The translations under genes were made by a program, and so were the position numbers. The notes beneath the pieces are model-generated. The model ran no database searches. It was not told where the DNA came from and saw only the letters and a program-made list of their open reading frames with translations. Positions 60,201 to 64,000 of a stretch of DNA of 64,000 nucleotides are shown piece after piece (position 1 is the stretch's first letter; each line of letters begins with the position of its first letter). The stretch is from assembly GCA_013398175.1 (NCBI GenBank), contig VZRZ01007410.1, positions 1,674,243 through 1,738,242 of the forward strand, read 5' to 3'. Origin of the DNA: Climacteris rufus (lineage: Eukaryota; Chordata; Aves; Passeriformes; Climacteridae).

Positions 60201-62515
60201 TATCACAGTCAGTAGTTACAAACACACAGCATTGGAAGAGAGACATCACTTTCACTGGCTGCACACACAGACAGAAGTGTTCTTCAGATTCTTGAAAAAA
60301 AGAAAAAAGTAGGGAAAAAATGTCTAAATGAATTTACCACTGTAAACTTTTCTCATCTGCCCTTAATCTAGTTACATCAAATTGCCACAAGGTATTTGGC
60401 CACTGTGGCCATGCCCTTCACAAGTGCCCTCTGTGGTATCAGCATGGTTGGTCCCTGCCTCACTCTCCTCTCTGTACTCTCAGCTCCTCCACCTCTGTCT
60501 CCAGAACCAGTCTCTTCCAGAATGATCACACAGCAGTCCCATCCTTTCCACTGTGCTTAAAAGGCCAAAATAAGCAAAAAGATTCTGCACAACCCCCCAC
60601 AACCTCTCCTTCTGAAATTTGTCACCAACTGCTGGACAGACTTCCCACCTTTTCCAGGTGCTTCAGAGCACAAAAGCGAAAACTATCTCCCACATGGGCT
60701 GGAACAAGACCAACTTTGCTGCTGGCAGCCAAATAACACCATCTCCACCTGCCTGAGGTAGTTTTCTGTAGAGATCTTTCTATCCCTCCTAGCAGCCACT
60801 GAGGGAGTTAAGCTTTACCTTACTGTCTTTCTTCTGTCCAGATACGGAACACAGCTGTCACAGCAACTGCATGGGTTTTCATACACAAGCAACACTTAGG
60901 ATATCAAATCAAAGCAGAGGCTCCAAAGCTTCTCATGGGACAGAGCTCTAATCATACTCTGGATGTCTATAATGTTAGCAGACTCAACATTTTAAAAGAC
61001 TCACCCCAATCTGTCATTCCATGGTCAGAAGTCAAAATAAATGCAGTCTTTCCATCATTTCCATAGAAACTGTCAATCACTGAAACAATTTCTTTCACAC
61101 CCTCATCAACTTGTTTAATATTCTCCTTGTATTCCCTTGAAAAATAGGAAAAAAATGTTAGATTCAAGGTGGCTCTCACACTTGGTATAAAGCAAGTTAT
61201 CCATGGTCATAGTGCCCAGTCCTTCAACTACAGACAGCTTTAACTTCTACTGAACCTCAAGCTGACAAAAGGCTTCCTAGATGTAAAGTCTCTCGTCCTC
61301 TGAGTCTTACTCAGATATTAAATTGTGGCAGCAGAGTTTGAAGGTTTCTGAAACCACAGTTTCAAATGGATTTATATTTCAAATCTGACCTGTCCTTGAC
61401 ATAAGACTGTAATTTTATTACTCACAGCTATCAGGCAAGTTAAGGAGAATGCCAAAAGTAAGGAATTCTGGAAAACTCAAACACCTTACATGGTAAATTG
61501 CAAAAATTTCTGTAAGCTGGTAACTAAATAGCAAAGAAAGATCTCACCATTCAGTCACTGTTTTGAGATGATTCATGGATCAGGACAGATCCTAGTTTTG
61601 TGGAATAGAGGCTAAACAAAAAATTTGTATATTTTTAGAAAAAGTGACCATGATGAATTTTCAGAAACTAATTTCCTATCTGTTACTAAAGTCAGTTTTA
61701 AAACGTCTTCCAAAAAATTGTGACAAATGAATGTGAGACATACAGCAAGTATGAACTTTGGAACAATGCAGGAAATCAGAGTACAAATTGTAAAAGTATG
61801 CAGGGATCAAGAGAAAGACAAAATCCTGCAAAGCAGGACTGAAGAAATGAAAAAGTTCTCAAATAACACACTTCAAGATGAATTGGTGATGAGAATGGTT
61901 AATCTAAATGCTTCTCTTTGTTCAAGCAGAAAGCCAAAATGTAATACTGGAATTTGCAGCCATTATTGTTAAGCTTACTGTTGTCAATAAACACAAGGAT
62001 ATCATTTCAGCAATGGGAAATCTGAAAACTGAATCCATTTTATGTTTAAAACTGCCATTTCCTACCTATCCCCTAGATTATGTGGTGGCTATAACTATCT
62101 AGTAAAAATCAAACTAGAGTAGAGGATTGTCTAGAGACAATCTAGTAAAAATCAGACTTGAGTAGAGGAGTATAACCAGGCATACTGTATATATCAAAAA
62201 TCTGTCATTTCTACAGATGGAACCTTAAAAACCAAAATATCCTCAAAAACTCAGACCATAAGTGATCATGGTGACATATATGACCCCCAACACTACAAGT
62301 CTCATTTCTGACTTGATAAATTGCACTGTTAAAAAAGTTACTGTATGCATTTCAAACTAATAAGAAAGATGTGCTTACTAGCTCAATTACCTTGAGTTGG
62401 GCCGGTGAGCATGTCCATTGGTGTCTATGCCTAGCAAATGCAGGAACAGAACCACTTTCTCTTCATTCAGTGCAGAGAACAATGTTTGATTACTTCTGGA
62501 AGAATTAAAGAAGCT
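157..62515 (-). CDS. PIGN: PIGN, GPI ethanolamine phosphate transferase 1 (23 internal coding exons; both ends outside window)
   Basis: PIGN is the ER-membrane enzyme of GPI-anchor synthesis that transfers phosphoethanolamine from phosphatidylethanolamine to the first mannose of the GPI precursor (yeast homologue Mcd4). The 23 exons on the minus strand, each listed separately, join in a continuous frame of 2,123 nt. The product starts inside the alkaline-phosphatase-like luminal domain (metal-site motifs NGHAHRP, TSDHGM, GAGHPSET) and runs through the C-terminal multi-pass PigN domain. It can be followed against remembered human PIGN through all 23 exons without a missing segment. Missing here are the N-terminal signal-anchor helix, the first metal site and catalytic Thr (upstream, beyond 64000), and the last exon of about 40 residues (downstream, before 1). 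No frameshift or premature stop was seen. Identity is certain by motif and collinearity; residue numbers given for exons assume 183 upstream codons as in human. Confidence 0.97.
210..1955 (-). other. PIGN intron between window exons 22 and 23
   Basis: 1,746 bp with a GT/T-rich low-complexity tract at 775-843; nothing else was recognised. Confidence 0.78.
775..843. repeat. T-rich (GTTT)n-like tract
   Basis: Plus strand is almost entirely T and G (ttttgtttgtttgcttattt, then ggttttttggtttgtttttt). Simple sequence. Confidence 0.85.
1956..1998 (-). CDS. PIGN: PIGN exon (window exon 22), 43-bp microexon
   Basis: 43 bp, about human residues 859-873. It completes Ser and reads LFLIVLVISDIMAL, identical to remembered human PIGN. 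The acceptor is TTTGCAG behind an unbroken run of about 19 T (on this strand) and the donor is gtaagt. It was found by homology, being too short for ORF detection. Confidence 0.95.
1999..4876 (-). other. PIGN intron between window exons 21 and 22
   Basis: 2,878 bp. There is a long A-run next to the acceptor (2007-2024), another A-run at 3119-3132, and a two-copy 22-bp direct repeat at 3862-3904 (tttgggccac..ccatctctca). No exon was recognised. Confidence 0.78.
4877..4950 (-). CDS. PIGN: PIGN exon (window exon 21)
   Basis: 74 bp, about human residues 835-859: VVIPFVLVSCAFEAVQVTTQ then LSSK plus AG of Ser. Human reads [20 protein letters not shown]. The acceptor is ACAG and the donor gtacag. 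It is part of the last group of membrane helices. Confidence 0.96.
4951..6263 (-). other. PIGN intron between window exons 20 and 21
   Basis: 1,313 bp containing a TA/TG microsatellite at 5892-5923. Confidence 0.78.
5892..5923. repeat. TA/TG compound microsatellite
   Basis: A run of TA units changes into TG units (tatatatatgtatgtgtgtg), about 32 bp in all. Its length is likely polymorphic. Confidence 0.9.
6264..6339 (-). CDS. PIGN: PIGN exon (window exon 20)
   Basis: 76 bp, about human residues 809-834. It completes Ser and reads [20 protein letters not shown] then LLLLK, a membrane helix matching human [20 protein letters not shown]. The acceptor is CTAG after TTTCT and the donor gttagt. 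Confidence 0.96.
6340..6821 (-). other. PIGN intron between window exons 19 and 20
   Basis: 482 bp; nothing beyond splice signals was recognised. Confidence 0.8.
6822..6877 (-). CDS. PIGN: PIGN exon (window exon 19), acceptor of the U12-type intron
   Basis: 56 bp, about human residues 791-809: VFFIVTAFFGTGNIASIN plus AG of Ser, against human VFFLVTAFFGTGNIASINS. The GTGNIASINSFDP-type stretch runs into the next exon. The acceptor is CTAG with TTCCTTAAG just upstream instead of a pyrimidine tract; the donor is gtacgt. Confidence 0.96.
6887..6895 (-). promoter_or_regulatory. U12-type branch site
   Basis: Reads TTCCTTAAG on the minus strand against the consensus TTCCTTRAY, eight of nine positions, with the branch A 10 nt from the exon, within the tight window U12 introns need. 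Confidence 0.75.
9609..9618 (-). promoter_or_regulatory. U12-type 5' splice site
   Basis: Reads GTATCCTTTT on the minus strand right after TTC TTT of exon 18. The U12 donor consensus is RTATCCTTT; none of the other 22 donors here resembles it. Confidence 0.85.
9619..9705 (-). CDS. PIGN: PIGN exon (window exon 18): DITQFRQL, U12-type donor
   Basis: 87 bp, 29 codons, about human residues 762-790: LAVFNFTCAMDITQFRQLHL then DDVRRAFFF. DITQFRQL-LDD-RRAFF is strongly conserved with human. The acceptor is CCAG. The donor is gtatcctttt, which fits the U12 (minor spliceosome) consensus. Both ends are phase 0. Confidence 0.96.
9706..11840 (-). other. PIGN intron between window exons 17 and 18
   Basis: 2,135 bp with a short CA run at 10014-10024; nothing else was recognised. 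Confidence 0.75.
11841..11943 (-). CDS. PIGN: PIGN exon (window exon 17)
   Basis: 103 bp, about human residues 727-761. It completes Gly and reads [20 protein letters not shown] then QEALQHYGLSLKPK, matching human [20 protein letters not shown]. It holds one membrane helix and a polar loop. The acceptor is TTCAG and the donor gtaaca. Confidence 0.96.
11944..14271 (-). other. PIGN intron between window exons 16 and 17
   Basis: 2,328 bp with an A-run at 13500-13516; no element or exon was recognised. Confidence 0.75.
14272..14374 (-). CDS. PIGN: PIGN exon (window exon 16): [21 protein letters not shown] segment
   Basis: 103 bp, about human residues 693-727. It reads SSPVLLLLSPTFLFQRLFSI then [13 protein letters not shown]. 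From FQRLFSI to STG it appears identical to human PIGN, among the most conserved stretches in the window. The acceptor is TGCAG and the donor gtactt; the final Gly is split GG|A. Confidence 0.97.
14375..17881 (-). other. PIGN intron between window exons 15 and 16
   Basis: 3,507 bp with a short CR1 piece at 14799-14912. A 149-codon plus-strand ORF at 16205-16654 has no recognisable homology and is not called. Confidence 0.78.
14799..14912 (-). mobile_element. Short CR1 LINE 3' fragment, minus orientation
   Basis: On the plus strand it reads GAATCATAGAAAGATTTGGG, CTGGAAGGGACCTTAAAGAA, then GGCAGGGACACCTTCCACTA, GACCAGGTTGCTCAGAGCCC and CATCCAACTTGGCCTT. This is the classical inverted CR1 3' terminus of bird genomes, truncated after about 110 bp. 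Confidence 0.93.
17882..17990 (-). CDS. PIGN: PIGN exon (window exon 15)
   Basis: 109 bp, about human residues 657-693: MLSIVVSTYVVSSTHDSLKN then KQGLPVLNQIISWMTL plus one base. Human has KQGLPLMNQIISWATLA at the same place. It holds a membrane helix followed by a polar loop. The acceptor is TTTAG and the donor gtaaga; it leaves in phase 1. Confidence 0.96.
19864..19986 (+). mobile_element. CR1 LINE 3' end fragment, plus orientation
   Basis: It follows the CR1 3' end: AAAGACGTGTCGACGCTGCA, then CTTAGGGACACGGTTTAGTG, GTGGTCTTGGCAGTGTCAGG, a TCTTTTCCAACC block, and the terminal ATTCTATAATTCT tail typical of CR1 3' repeats. It is strongly 5'-truncated, as most CR1 copies are. Confidence 0.9.
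20275..20585 (-). mobile_element. CR1 LINE fragment, minus orientation
   Basis: Read on the plus strand it begins with the inverted CR1 tail ATCATAGAATCAAAGAATTG, then CACCACTAAACCATGTCCTT, later CAGTGGCTCCTCCACTGCCC, CCTGTTCCAAGGCCTGACAA and CTTCTCCTGGTGCAACTTGA. These are complements of the CR1 3' region. The reverse-strand reading still shows a conserved-looking peptide stretch but no intact ORF2. It is sense relative to PIGN. Confidence 0.92.
23514..23625 (-). CDS. PIGN: PIGN exon (window exon 14): helix plus divergent polar loop
   Basis: 112 bp, about human residues 619-656. It completes Val and reads IAAGLLTLLISCFSLAYLGK (membrane helix), then SKNKCRDNEDLKVYFYQ. The second half is a hydrophilic loop hardly alignable with human beyond length and the final Gln; the exon is recognised by position, helix and phase. 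The acceptor is TGCAG and the donor gtcagt. Confidence 0.9.
23626..25334 (-). other. PIGN intron between window exons 13 and 14
   Basis: 1,709 bp; short ORFs around 24593-25031 on both strands show no recognisable family and no splice-consistent exon. Confidence 0.75.
25335..25426 (-). CDS. PIGN: PIGN exon (window exon 13)
   Basis: 92 bp, about human residues 589-619: ATALIWTLLCVLLAIFPLMP then IVGREANIPL plus GT of Val. It is one membrane helix and the conserved FPLMP loop. The acceptor is TTAG. The 3' end reads CTGGTgtaaga with two possible GT donors two bases apart; only the second keeps frame with the next exon (GT|A, Val). Confidence 0.95.
25427..26788 (-). other. PIGN intron between window exons 12 and 13
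   Basis: 1,362 bp; I see nothing specific in it. Confidence 0.75.
26789..26881 (-). CDS. PIGN: PIGN exon (window exon 12)
   Basis: 93 bp, 31 codons, about human residues 558-588: VFSFFYRSALTVGLLVFAGW then PVITQLWTQAK, a membrane helix matching human [20 protein letters not shown]. The acceptor is TTAG and the donor gtattg. The upstream intron (26882-26993) is the shortest of the window. Confidence 0.95.
26994..27093 (-). CDS. PIGN: PIGN exon (window exon 11)
   Basis: 100 bp, about human residues 524-557. It completes Glu and reads IPVIHDLATNVLKLHIGQSV then GFLLVCILGIEIL. Human has [20 protein letters not shown] then GYLLAFTLGIEVL, so the first half is divergent and the helix conserved. The acceptor is ACAG and the donor gtaagt. 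Only 112 bp separate it from the next exon. Confidence 0.94.
27094..28086 (-). other. PIGN intron between window exons 10 and 11
   Basis: 993 bp; I see nothing specific in it. Confidence 0.75.
28087..28223 (-). CDS. PIGN: PIGN exon (window exon 10): PCPWTYY-type motif
   Basis: 137 bp, about human residues 479-524. It reads STVLFWSFASAGMIIAFFLL, then IQTCPWTYYIYCLLPVPVWY and AVVR plus two bases of Glu. The IQ-C-PWTYY-Y segment is nearly identical to human. It contains two hydrophobic membrane segments. The acceptor is TTCAG and the donor gtaagt. Confidence 0.97.
28224..31495 (-). other. PIGN intron between window exons 9 and 10
   Basis: 3,272 bp, AT-rich, with a short TA/CA-rich patch near 29678-29702. 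No exon or transposon was recognised. Confidence 0.75.
31496..31678 (-). CDS. PIGN: PIGN exon (window exon 9): start of the PigN membrane domain
   Basis: 183 bp, 61 codons, the longest exon here, about human residues 418-478. It reads VSLCKTLINLALEGLSYYHT, a family hallmark, followed by YDRLFLG and a membrane helix (AMGFVGWTSYVILVII). It ends in the polar TKTVPTNEK. The acceptor is CCAG and the donor gtacgt; both ends are phase 0. Confidence 0.97.
31679..33814 (-). other. PIGN intron between window exons 8 and 9
   Basis: 2,136 bp. It includes the window's only run of N (33431-33444). No exon or known element was recognised. Confidence 0.78.
33417..33444. other. Poly-A run followed by a 14-N assembly gap
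   Basis: Fourteen A (33417-33430) run directly into fourteen N (33431-33444). The true length and content here are unknown; the homopolymer probably broke the assembly. It is intronic and does not touch an exon. Confidence 0.99.
33815..33893 (-). CDS. PIGN: PIGN exon (window exon 8)
   Basis: 79 bp, about human residues 391-417. It completes Lys (AA|A) and reads PLSDSEQINFLKKIRLCIQQ then QKYDEA, matching human [20 protein letters not shown] then RKFDEV. It is the charged linker between the catalytic domain and the first helix of the PigN domain, so substitutions are common here. The acceptor is ACAG and the donor gtaagt. Confidence 0.93.
37588..37890 (-). mobile_element. Solo LTR, copy 1, same family, perfect 6-bp target duplication
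   Basis: 303 bp beginning TGTCGCAAGC and ending GGGCAACA on the plus strand. It is flanked exactly by GATATG on both sides (37582-37587 and 37891-37896). The AATAAA signal is on the minus strand (37668-37673). Blocks shared with copy 2 include the GAAACCACAG stretch, ATCACACTGGTCAAA, CTCCGCCCAG and GAACTGCAAAACTCAGGGCA. It is a remnant of an endogenous retrovirus whose interior was lost by LTR-LTR recombination. It lies in the same orientation as PIGN. Confidence 0.85.
41166..41493 (-). mobile_element. Solo LTR, copy 2, ERVK-like by its 6-bp target duplication
   Basis: 328 bp starting TGTTAC and ending GGGCAACA on the plus strand (TG..CA in either orientation). It is flanked by CAGCAC (41160-41165) and CAGCAG (41494-41499), a 6-bp target duplication with one mismatch. 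An AATAAA signal reads on the minus strand (41271-41276), with about 100 bp of R/U5-like sequence after it, which sets the orientation. It aligns along its length with the copy at 37588-37890. No internal retroviral region adjoins it. Six-base duplications are typical of class II (ERVK) elements; the family name is not known to me. Confidence 0.82.
48494..48549 (-). CDS. PIGN: PIGN exon (window exon 7)
   Basis: 56 bp, about human residues 373-391: VKMSQKKETTLSFLFTPF plus two bases of the next Lys. It matches human VKMTQKKEVTLPFLFTPFK. The acceptor is TGCAG and the donor gtaagt. The exon precedes the longest intron of the window (14,600 bp). Confidence 0.94.
48550..50391 (-). other. PIGN intron between window exons 6 and 7
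   Basis: 1,842 bp; no repeat family or exon recognised. Confidence 0.75.
50392..50484 (-). CDS. PIGN: PIGN exon (window exon 6)
   Basis: 93 bp, 31 codons, about human residues 342-372: GTLPLEYLNNSAHFKAESMF, then TNAVQILEQFK. It corresponds to human [20 protein letters not shown], at the end of the luminal domain. The acceptor is TCAG after a pyrimidine-rich stretch and the donor gtacta; both ends are phase 0. Confidence 0.96.
50485..51540 (-). other. PIGN intron between window exons 5 and 6
   Basis: 1,056 bp; nothing recognised apart from a tandem aatgagtgc duplication near 50871. Confidence 0.75.
51541..51600 (-). CDS. PIGN: PIGN exon (window exon 5)
   Basis: 60 bp coding for exactly 20 residues, ADIAPLMASLIGVPFPLNSV, about human residues 322-341. 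This is the conserved strand near the end of the catalytic domain; the family usually has D-I-A-P-L-M followed by G-x-P-x-P-x-N-S. The acceptor is ACAG and the donor gtaaga; both ends are phase 0. Confidence 0.96.
51601..53125 (-). other. PIGN intron between window exons 4 and 5
   Basis: 1,525 bp of AT-rich sequence; I see nothing specific in it. Confidence 0.75.
53126..53166 (-). CDS. PIGN: PIGN exon (window exon 4), 41-bp microexon
   Basis: Only 41 bp, reading EWKLENLKRLDVNQ, which matches human EWRLENWKRLDVNQ (about residues 308-321). The acceptor is TTGCAG after a T-rich tract and the donor is gtatca. It enters in phase 1 and leaves in phase 0. It is too short to stand out as an ORF and was found by following the human protein through the intron. 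Confidence 0.94.
53167..57116 (-). other. PIGN intron between window exons 3 and 4
   Basis: 3,950 bp. There is a GT/T-rich tract near 55811-55848 and an 18-bp direct duplication (taagaagtttgtcag) near 55160-55193. The GC-richer part at 54240-55100 contains short ORFs without recognisable homology. No gene is supported. Confidence 0.75.
57117..57233 (-). CDS. PIGN: PIGN exon (window exon 3): GAGHPSET metal-site motif
   Basis: 117 bp, about human residues 269-308. It reads THGAGHPSETLTPLIVWGAG, then VNYPQKVTSQYF and DNFLK. The His of GHPSE is the last conserved metal ligand of the catalytic site. The acceptor is TTAG. The exon ends AAAG followed by gtaggtaag, so two overlapping donors exist 4 nt apart; only the first joins in frame to the next exon (G|AA for Glu, as in human LKEW). 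Confidence 0.96.
59280..59865 (+). mobile_element. CR1 LINE fragment, degenerate, plus orientation
   Basis: The text follows the CR1 3' region in sense orientation: a CTCTGGCAGCAAGGAAGGCC block, then CCAGTTTTGGCCTCCT, then GAGGAGAGGCTGAGGGACTG with TTCAGCCTGGAGAA, later GCAGAGCAGGCTGCCCAAAG and finally GGTTGGACCTCCTGAGGTC. CR1 is a non-LTR retrotransposon abundant in birds and reptiles. This copy has indels and stops in all frames and lacks most of ORF2, so it is an inactive 5'-truncated relic. It lies antisense to PIGN. Confidence 0.88.
59881..59903. repeat. TA/CA microsatellite
   Basis: tacatatacacacacacaca-type run directly downstream of the CR1 3' end; it may derive from that element's tail or be independent. 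Confidence 0.8.
61005..61135 (-). CDS. PIGN: PIGN exon (window exon 2): TSDHGM metal-site motif
   Basis: 131 bp, about human residues 225-269. It completes the split Arg (AG|G) and reads EYKENIKQVDEGVKEIV, then FYGNDGKTAF and TSDHGMTDW. The Asp-His pair of SDHG is a conserved metal-binding pair of the phosphoethanolamine transferase/alkaline phosphatase fold. The acceptor is AAG, less common than CAG, preceded by a T-rich tract; the donor is gtgagt. The exon ends with one base of a Gly codon (phase 1). Confidence 0.96.
61136..62390 (-). other. PIGN intron between window exons 1 and 2
   Basis: 1,255 bp. It contains a small two-copy direct repeat at 62097-62169; nothing else was recognised. 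Confidence 0.8.
62097..62169. repeat. Two-copy direct repeat, 43-bp period
   Basis: The block starting atctagtaaaaatcaaacta at 62097 recurs at 62140 as atctagtaaaaatcagactt, with agtagagga following in both. The copies differ at a few bases. It is a local tandem duplication. Confidence 0.85.
62391..62515 (-). CDS. PIGN: PIGN exon (window exon 1): NGHAHRP metal-site motif
   Basis: 125 bp, about human residues 184-225, starting SFFNSSRSNQ and ending GIDTNGHAHRPNS plus two bases of an Arg codon. The His residues of GHAHRP are metal ligands in this alkaline-phosphatase-like family. The acceptor is ACAG at 62516-62519 and the donor gtaatt at 62390. A second AG lies two bases into the exon (CAGAG), but only the first keeps a whole codon at the 5' side as in human, where this boundary is phase 0. 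The phase at the 3' end is 2. Confidence 0.95.
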
Positions 62516-64000
62516 CTGTATGGAATAAGCCATTAATATATTATTCTGAGTAAAATGGAAGAAGATAAGTAGCTTATTAAAACAAAACCACTGCTGTTTC
62601 CATGTCAAAATACTAGTTACTAGAGTTCAAAAAGAGGAAAAAATTTTTTTCCCAATTTACTGCTTGGAGGATAACTACTATCAGTATAGTCAGTCCAAAT
62701 TTTCAGCTTATCTAAGACAACATTTAAGTTGAGGTGTCCTTTTGTTGTTTGGGGTTTTGTTCATTGGTTTGTTTTGGGGGGTTTTTTTGAGTTTGTGTAG
62801 GCAGAAATATCAGATCACTGCAGATCATCCCTTCTCTGCCTCCTGTATAAACAAAATGATGAACCATTCCTGAGTACCACTTATGGCTCTACATTTCTAT
62901 TGATTTACTGAATTTAAACTGGAAGCAAAGCTCTCAAACACTCTTGCTTTGAAAGCAGGTTCTGCAGGACTGACATACCAACTACAGCTTGCTTGCAGAA
63001 ACTAAATTAAAACAGAACAAAACCTGATATGCTTTGCAAATACATGAACTACAGAACATACATCTGCCTTGCACATGTCCTACTTAAGCATCCCTGAGGC
63101 AAAAGCCAGGGGAGGATTTTCCCTCAGATTGAATGAGTCTTGACAGGGCTATTCTGTATTAGACCAGCCACATTACAGCAACTCAAAATGCAGGCAGACA
63201 GCTATTCCAGCATCAGCTCCTTAGTAACAGCACTGCCCAAGGAAACAAAGTTGGATAGGGTTTTAGTTCAAAGAGCATCTAGAGAACCTTTCAGTACACC
63301 AAAATAAGTGAGATCGTCTTTGAACTTCAGGGAAGCGTCCAGGGAAAATGCTGGTACAGCCAGTGAACCATCTCTGCCACCACAGGACAGAGCAGTCCAC
63401 CACACAGCAGTGACAGTGGTGGGGCTCTTAAAACCTAAAGCTCACAACTTGTGTAAACAAAAGCCACTGTACCCAGAGGAAGACCAAAGTGGCAGTGAGA
63501 GTATCACAGTAAGCCATGTCAGGAAACCACAGCAGTGTGCAATTCCCCCTTTCTAACTCCCTGAATCCACAAAAGCCACACGGAATAATATGTGCATGCT
63601 CTCTGCTTCAGCTCTTGTCCAAACAAAATCATGACCAAAGTCCAGAGATATTTTAAATAAAGATACAAGAACAAAACCCGATTACATTAAATAGCAATAT
63701 AATTATTTTTAAGGAGATTTGCATTTCCCACAGAGATCTGTCCACCTGCACATATTTGGCCACAGACTGAAGAAGCTTTCCAGAGCACACCAGTAATTCA
63801 CAGGATACAATCAAAGCCTGTTTTCTTAATTTTAATTAAATAAAAGGAAATAGCATATCAAAACAGACAAACAGGAAACTCCCAAAATTAAATCCTAAAA
63901 TGTAGATCAATATCAGAAGAAGCATGTTTTTCTACCAGAGAATGATTAAGCAAAAGAAACCATTCAGAAGAAGGCAATGCCTGAGCTTCCTCCCTCCCAC
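62516..64000 (-). other. PIGN intron, partial (right edge)
   Basis: 1,485 bp with no exon recognised. The preceding human segment (around DTWVFDNVK) was looked for and not found, so it lies beyond 64000. There is a GT/T-rich tract at 62740-62798, otherwise unique-looking sequence. Confidence 0.8.
62740..62798. repeat. GT/T-rich low-complexity tract
   Basis: A run made almost only of G and T on the plus strand (ttgttgtttggggttttg and similar), so the PIGN pre-mRNA carries a C/A-rich stretch here. It is simple sequence and no element was recognised. Confidence 0.7.

Larger units (their letters stand above)
57234..61004 (-). other. PIGN intron between window exons 2 and 3
   Basis: 3,771 bp. 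It holds a degenerate CR1 LINE fragment at 59280-59865 and a short TA/CA microsatellite at 59881-59903. No coding exon or other gene was seen. Confidence 0.8.

Noticed and set aside
1..64000. CRISPR arrays, operons, tRNA or rRNA genes
   Set aside because: The window is an intron-rich vertebrate gene; no regularly spaced repeats, tRNA-like A/B boxes or rRNA sequence were noticed.

Overview
The window is vertebrate nuclear DNA, most likely from a bird. It holds the interior of one large gene on the minus strand: PIGN, encoding GPI ethanolamine phosphate transferase 1. I read 23 coding exons between 62515 (5') and 157 (3'). Every junction has GT..AG borders and all phases agree. Joined, they give 2,123 nt (707 codons plus two bases), matching human PIGN from about residue 184 to about 891 of 931. 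The first ~183 codons, including the catalytic Thr region and the promoter, lie beyond the right edge. The last coding exon (about 40 residues) and the 3'UTR lie beyond the left edge. No other protein-coding gene is supported on either strand.

The bird or sauropsid assignment rests on three things. There are several degenerate CR1 LINE pieces, some ending in the CR1-typical ATTCTAT-like tail. Repeat density is low and most introns are 0.5-5 kb. Two short solo LTRs are flanked by 6-bp target duplications. Species cannot be settled by eye.

Layout along the gene, right to left: 62.5-57.1 kb encodes the later part of the luminal alkaline-phosphatase-like catalytic domain, with the NGHAHRP, TSDHGM and GAGHPSET metal-site motifs. 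From 53.2 to 33.8 kb are the end of that domain and the linker. From 31.7 to 0.16 kb is the multi-spanning C-terminal PigN membrane domain. The 14.6-kb intron at 33894-48493 is by far the longest and carries both solo LTRs. CR1 pieces lie at 14.8, 19.9, 20.3 and 59.3-59.9 kb, and a 14-N assembly gap lies at 33431-33444.

The most interesting signal is the intron at 6878-9618. It has a perfect U12-type donor (GTATCCTTT), a near-consensus U12 branch site 10 nt from the acceptor, and no polypyrimidine tract, so it is very probably removed by the minor spliceosome. Also noted are competing tandem donors at two exons, an inverted CR1 pair, and a divergent hydrophilic loop in the membrane domain. 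I saw no sign of a previously undescribed system.
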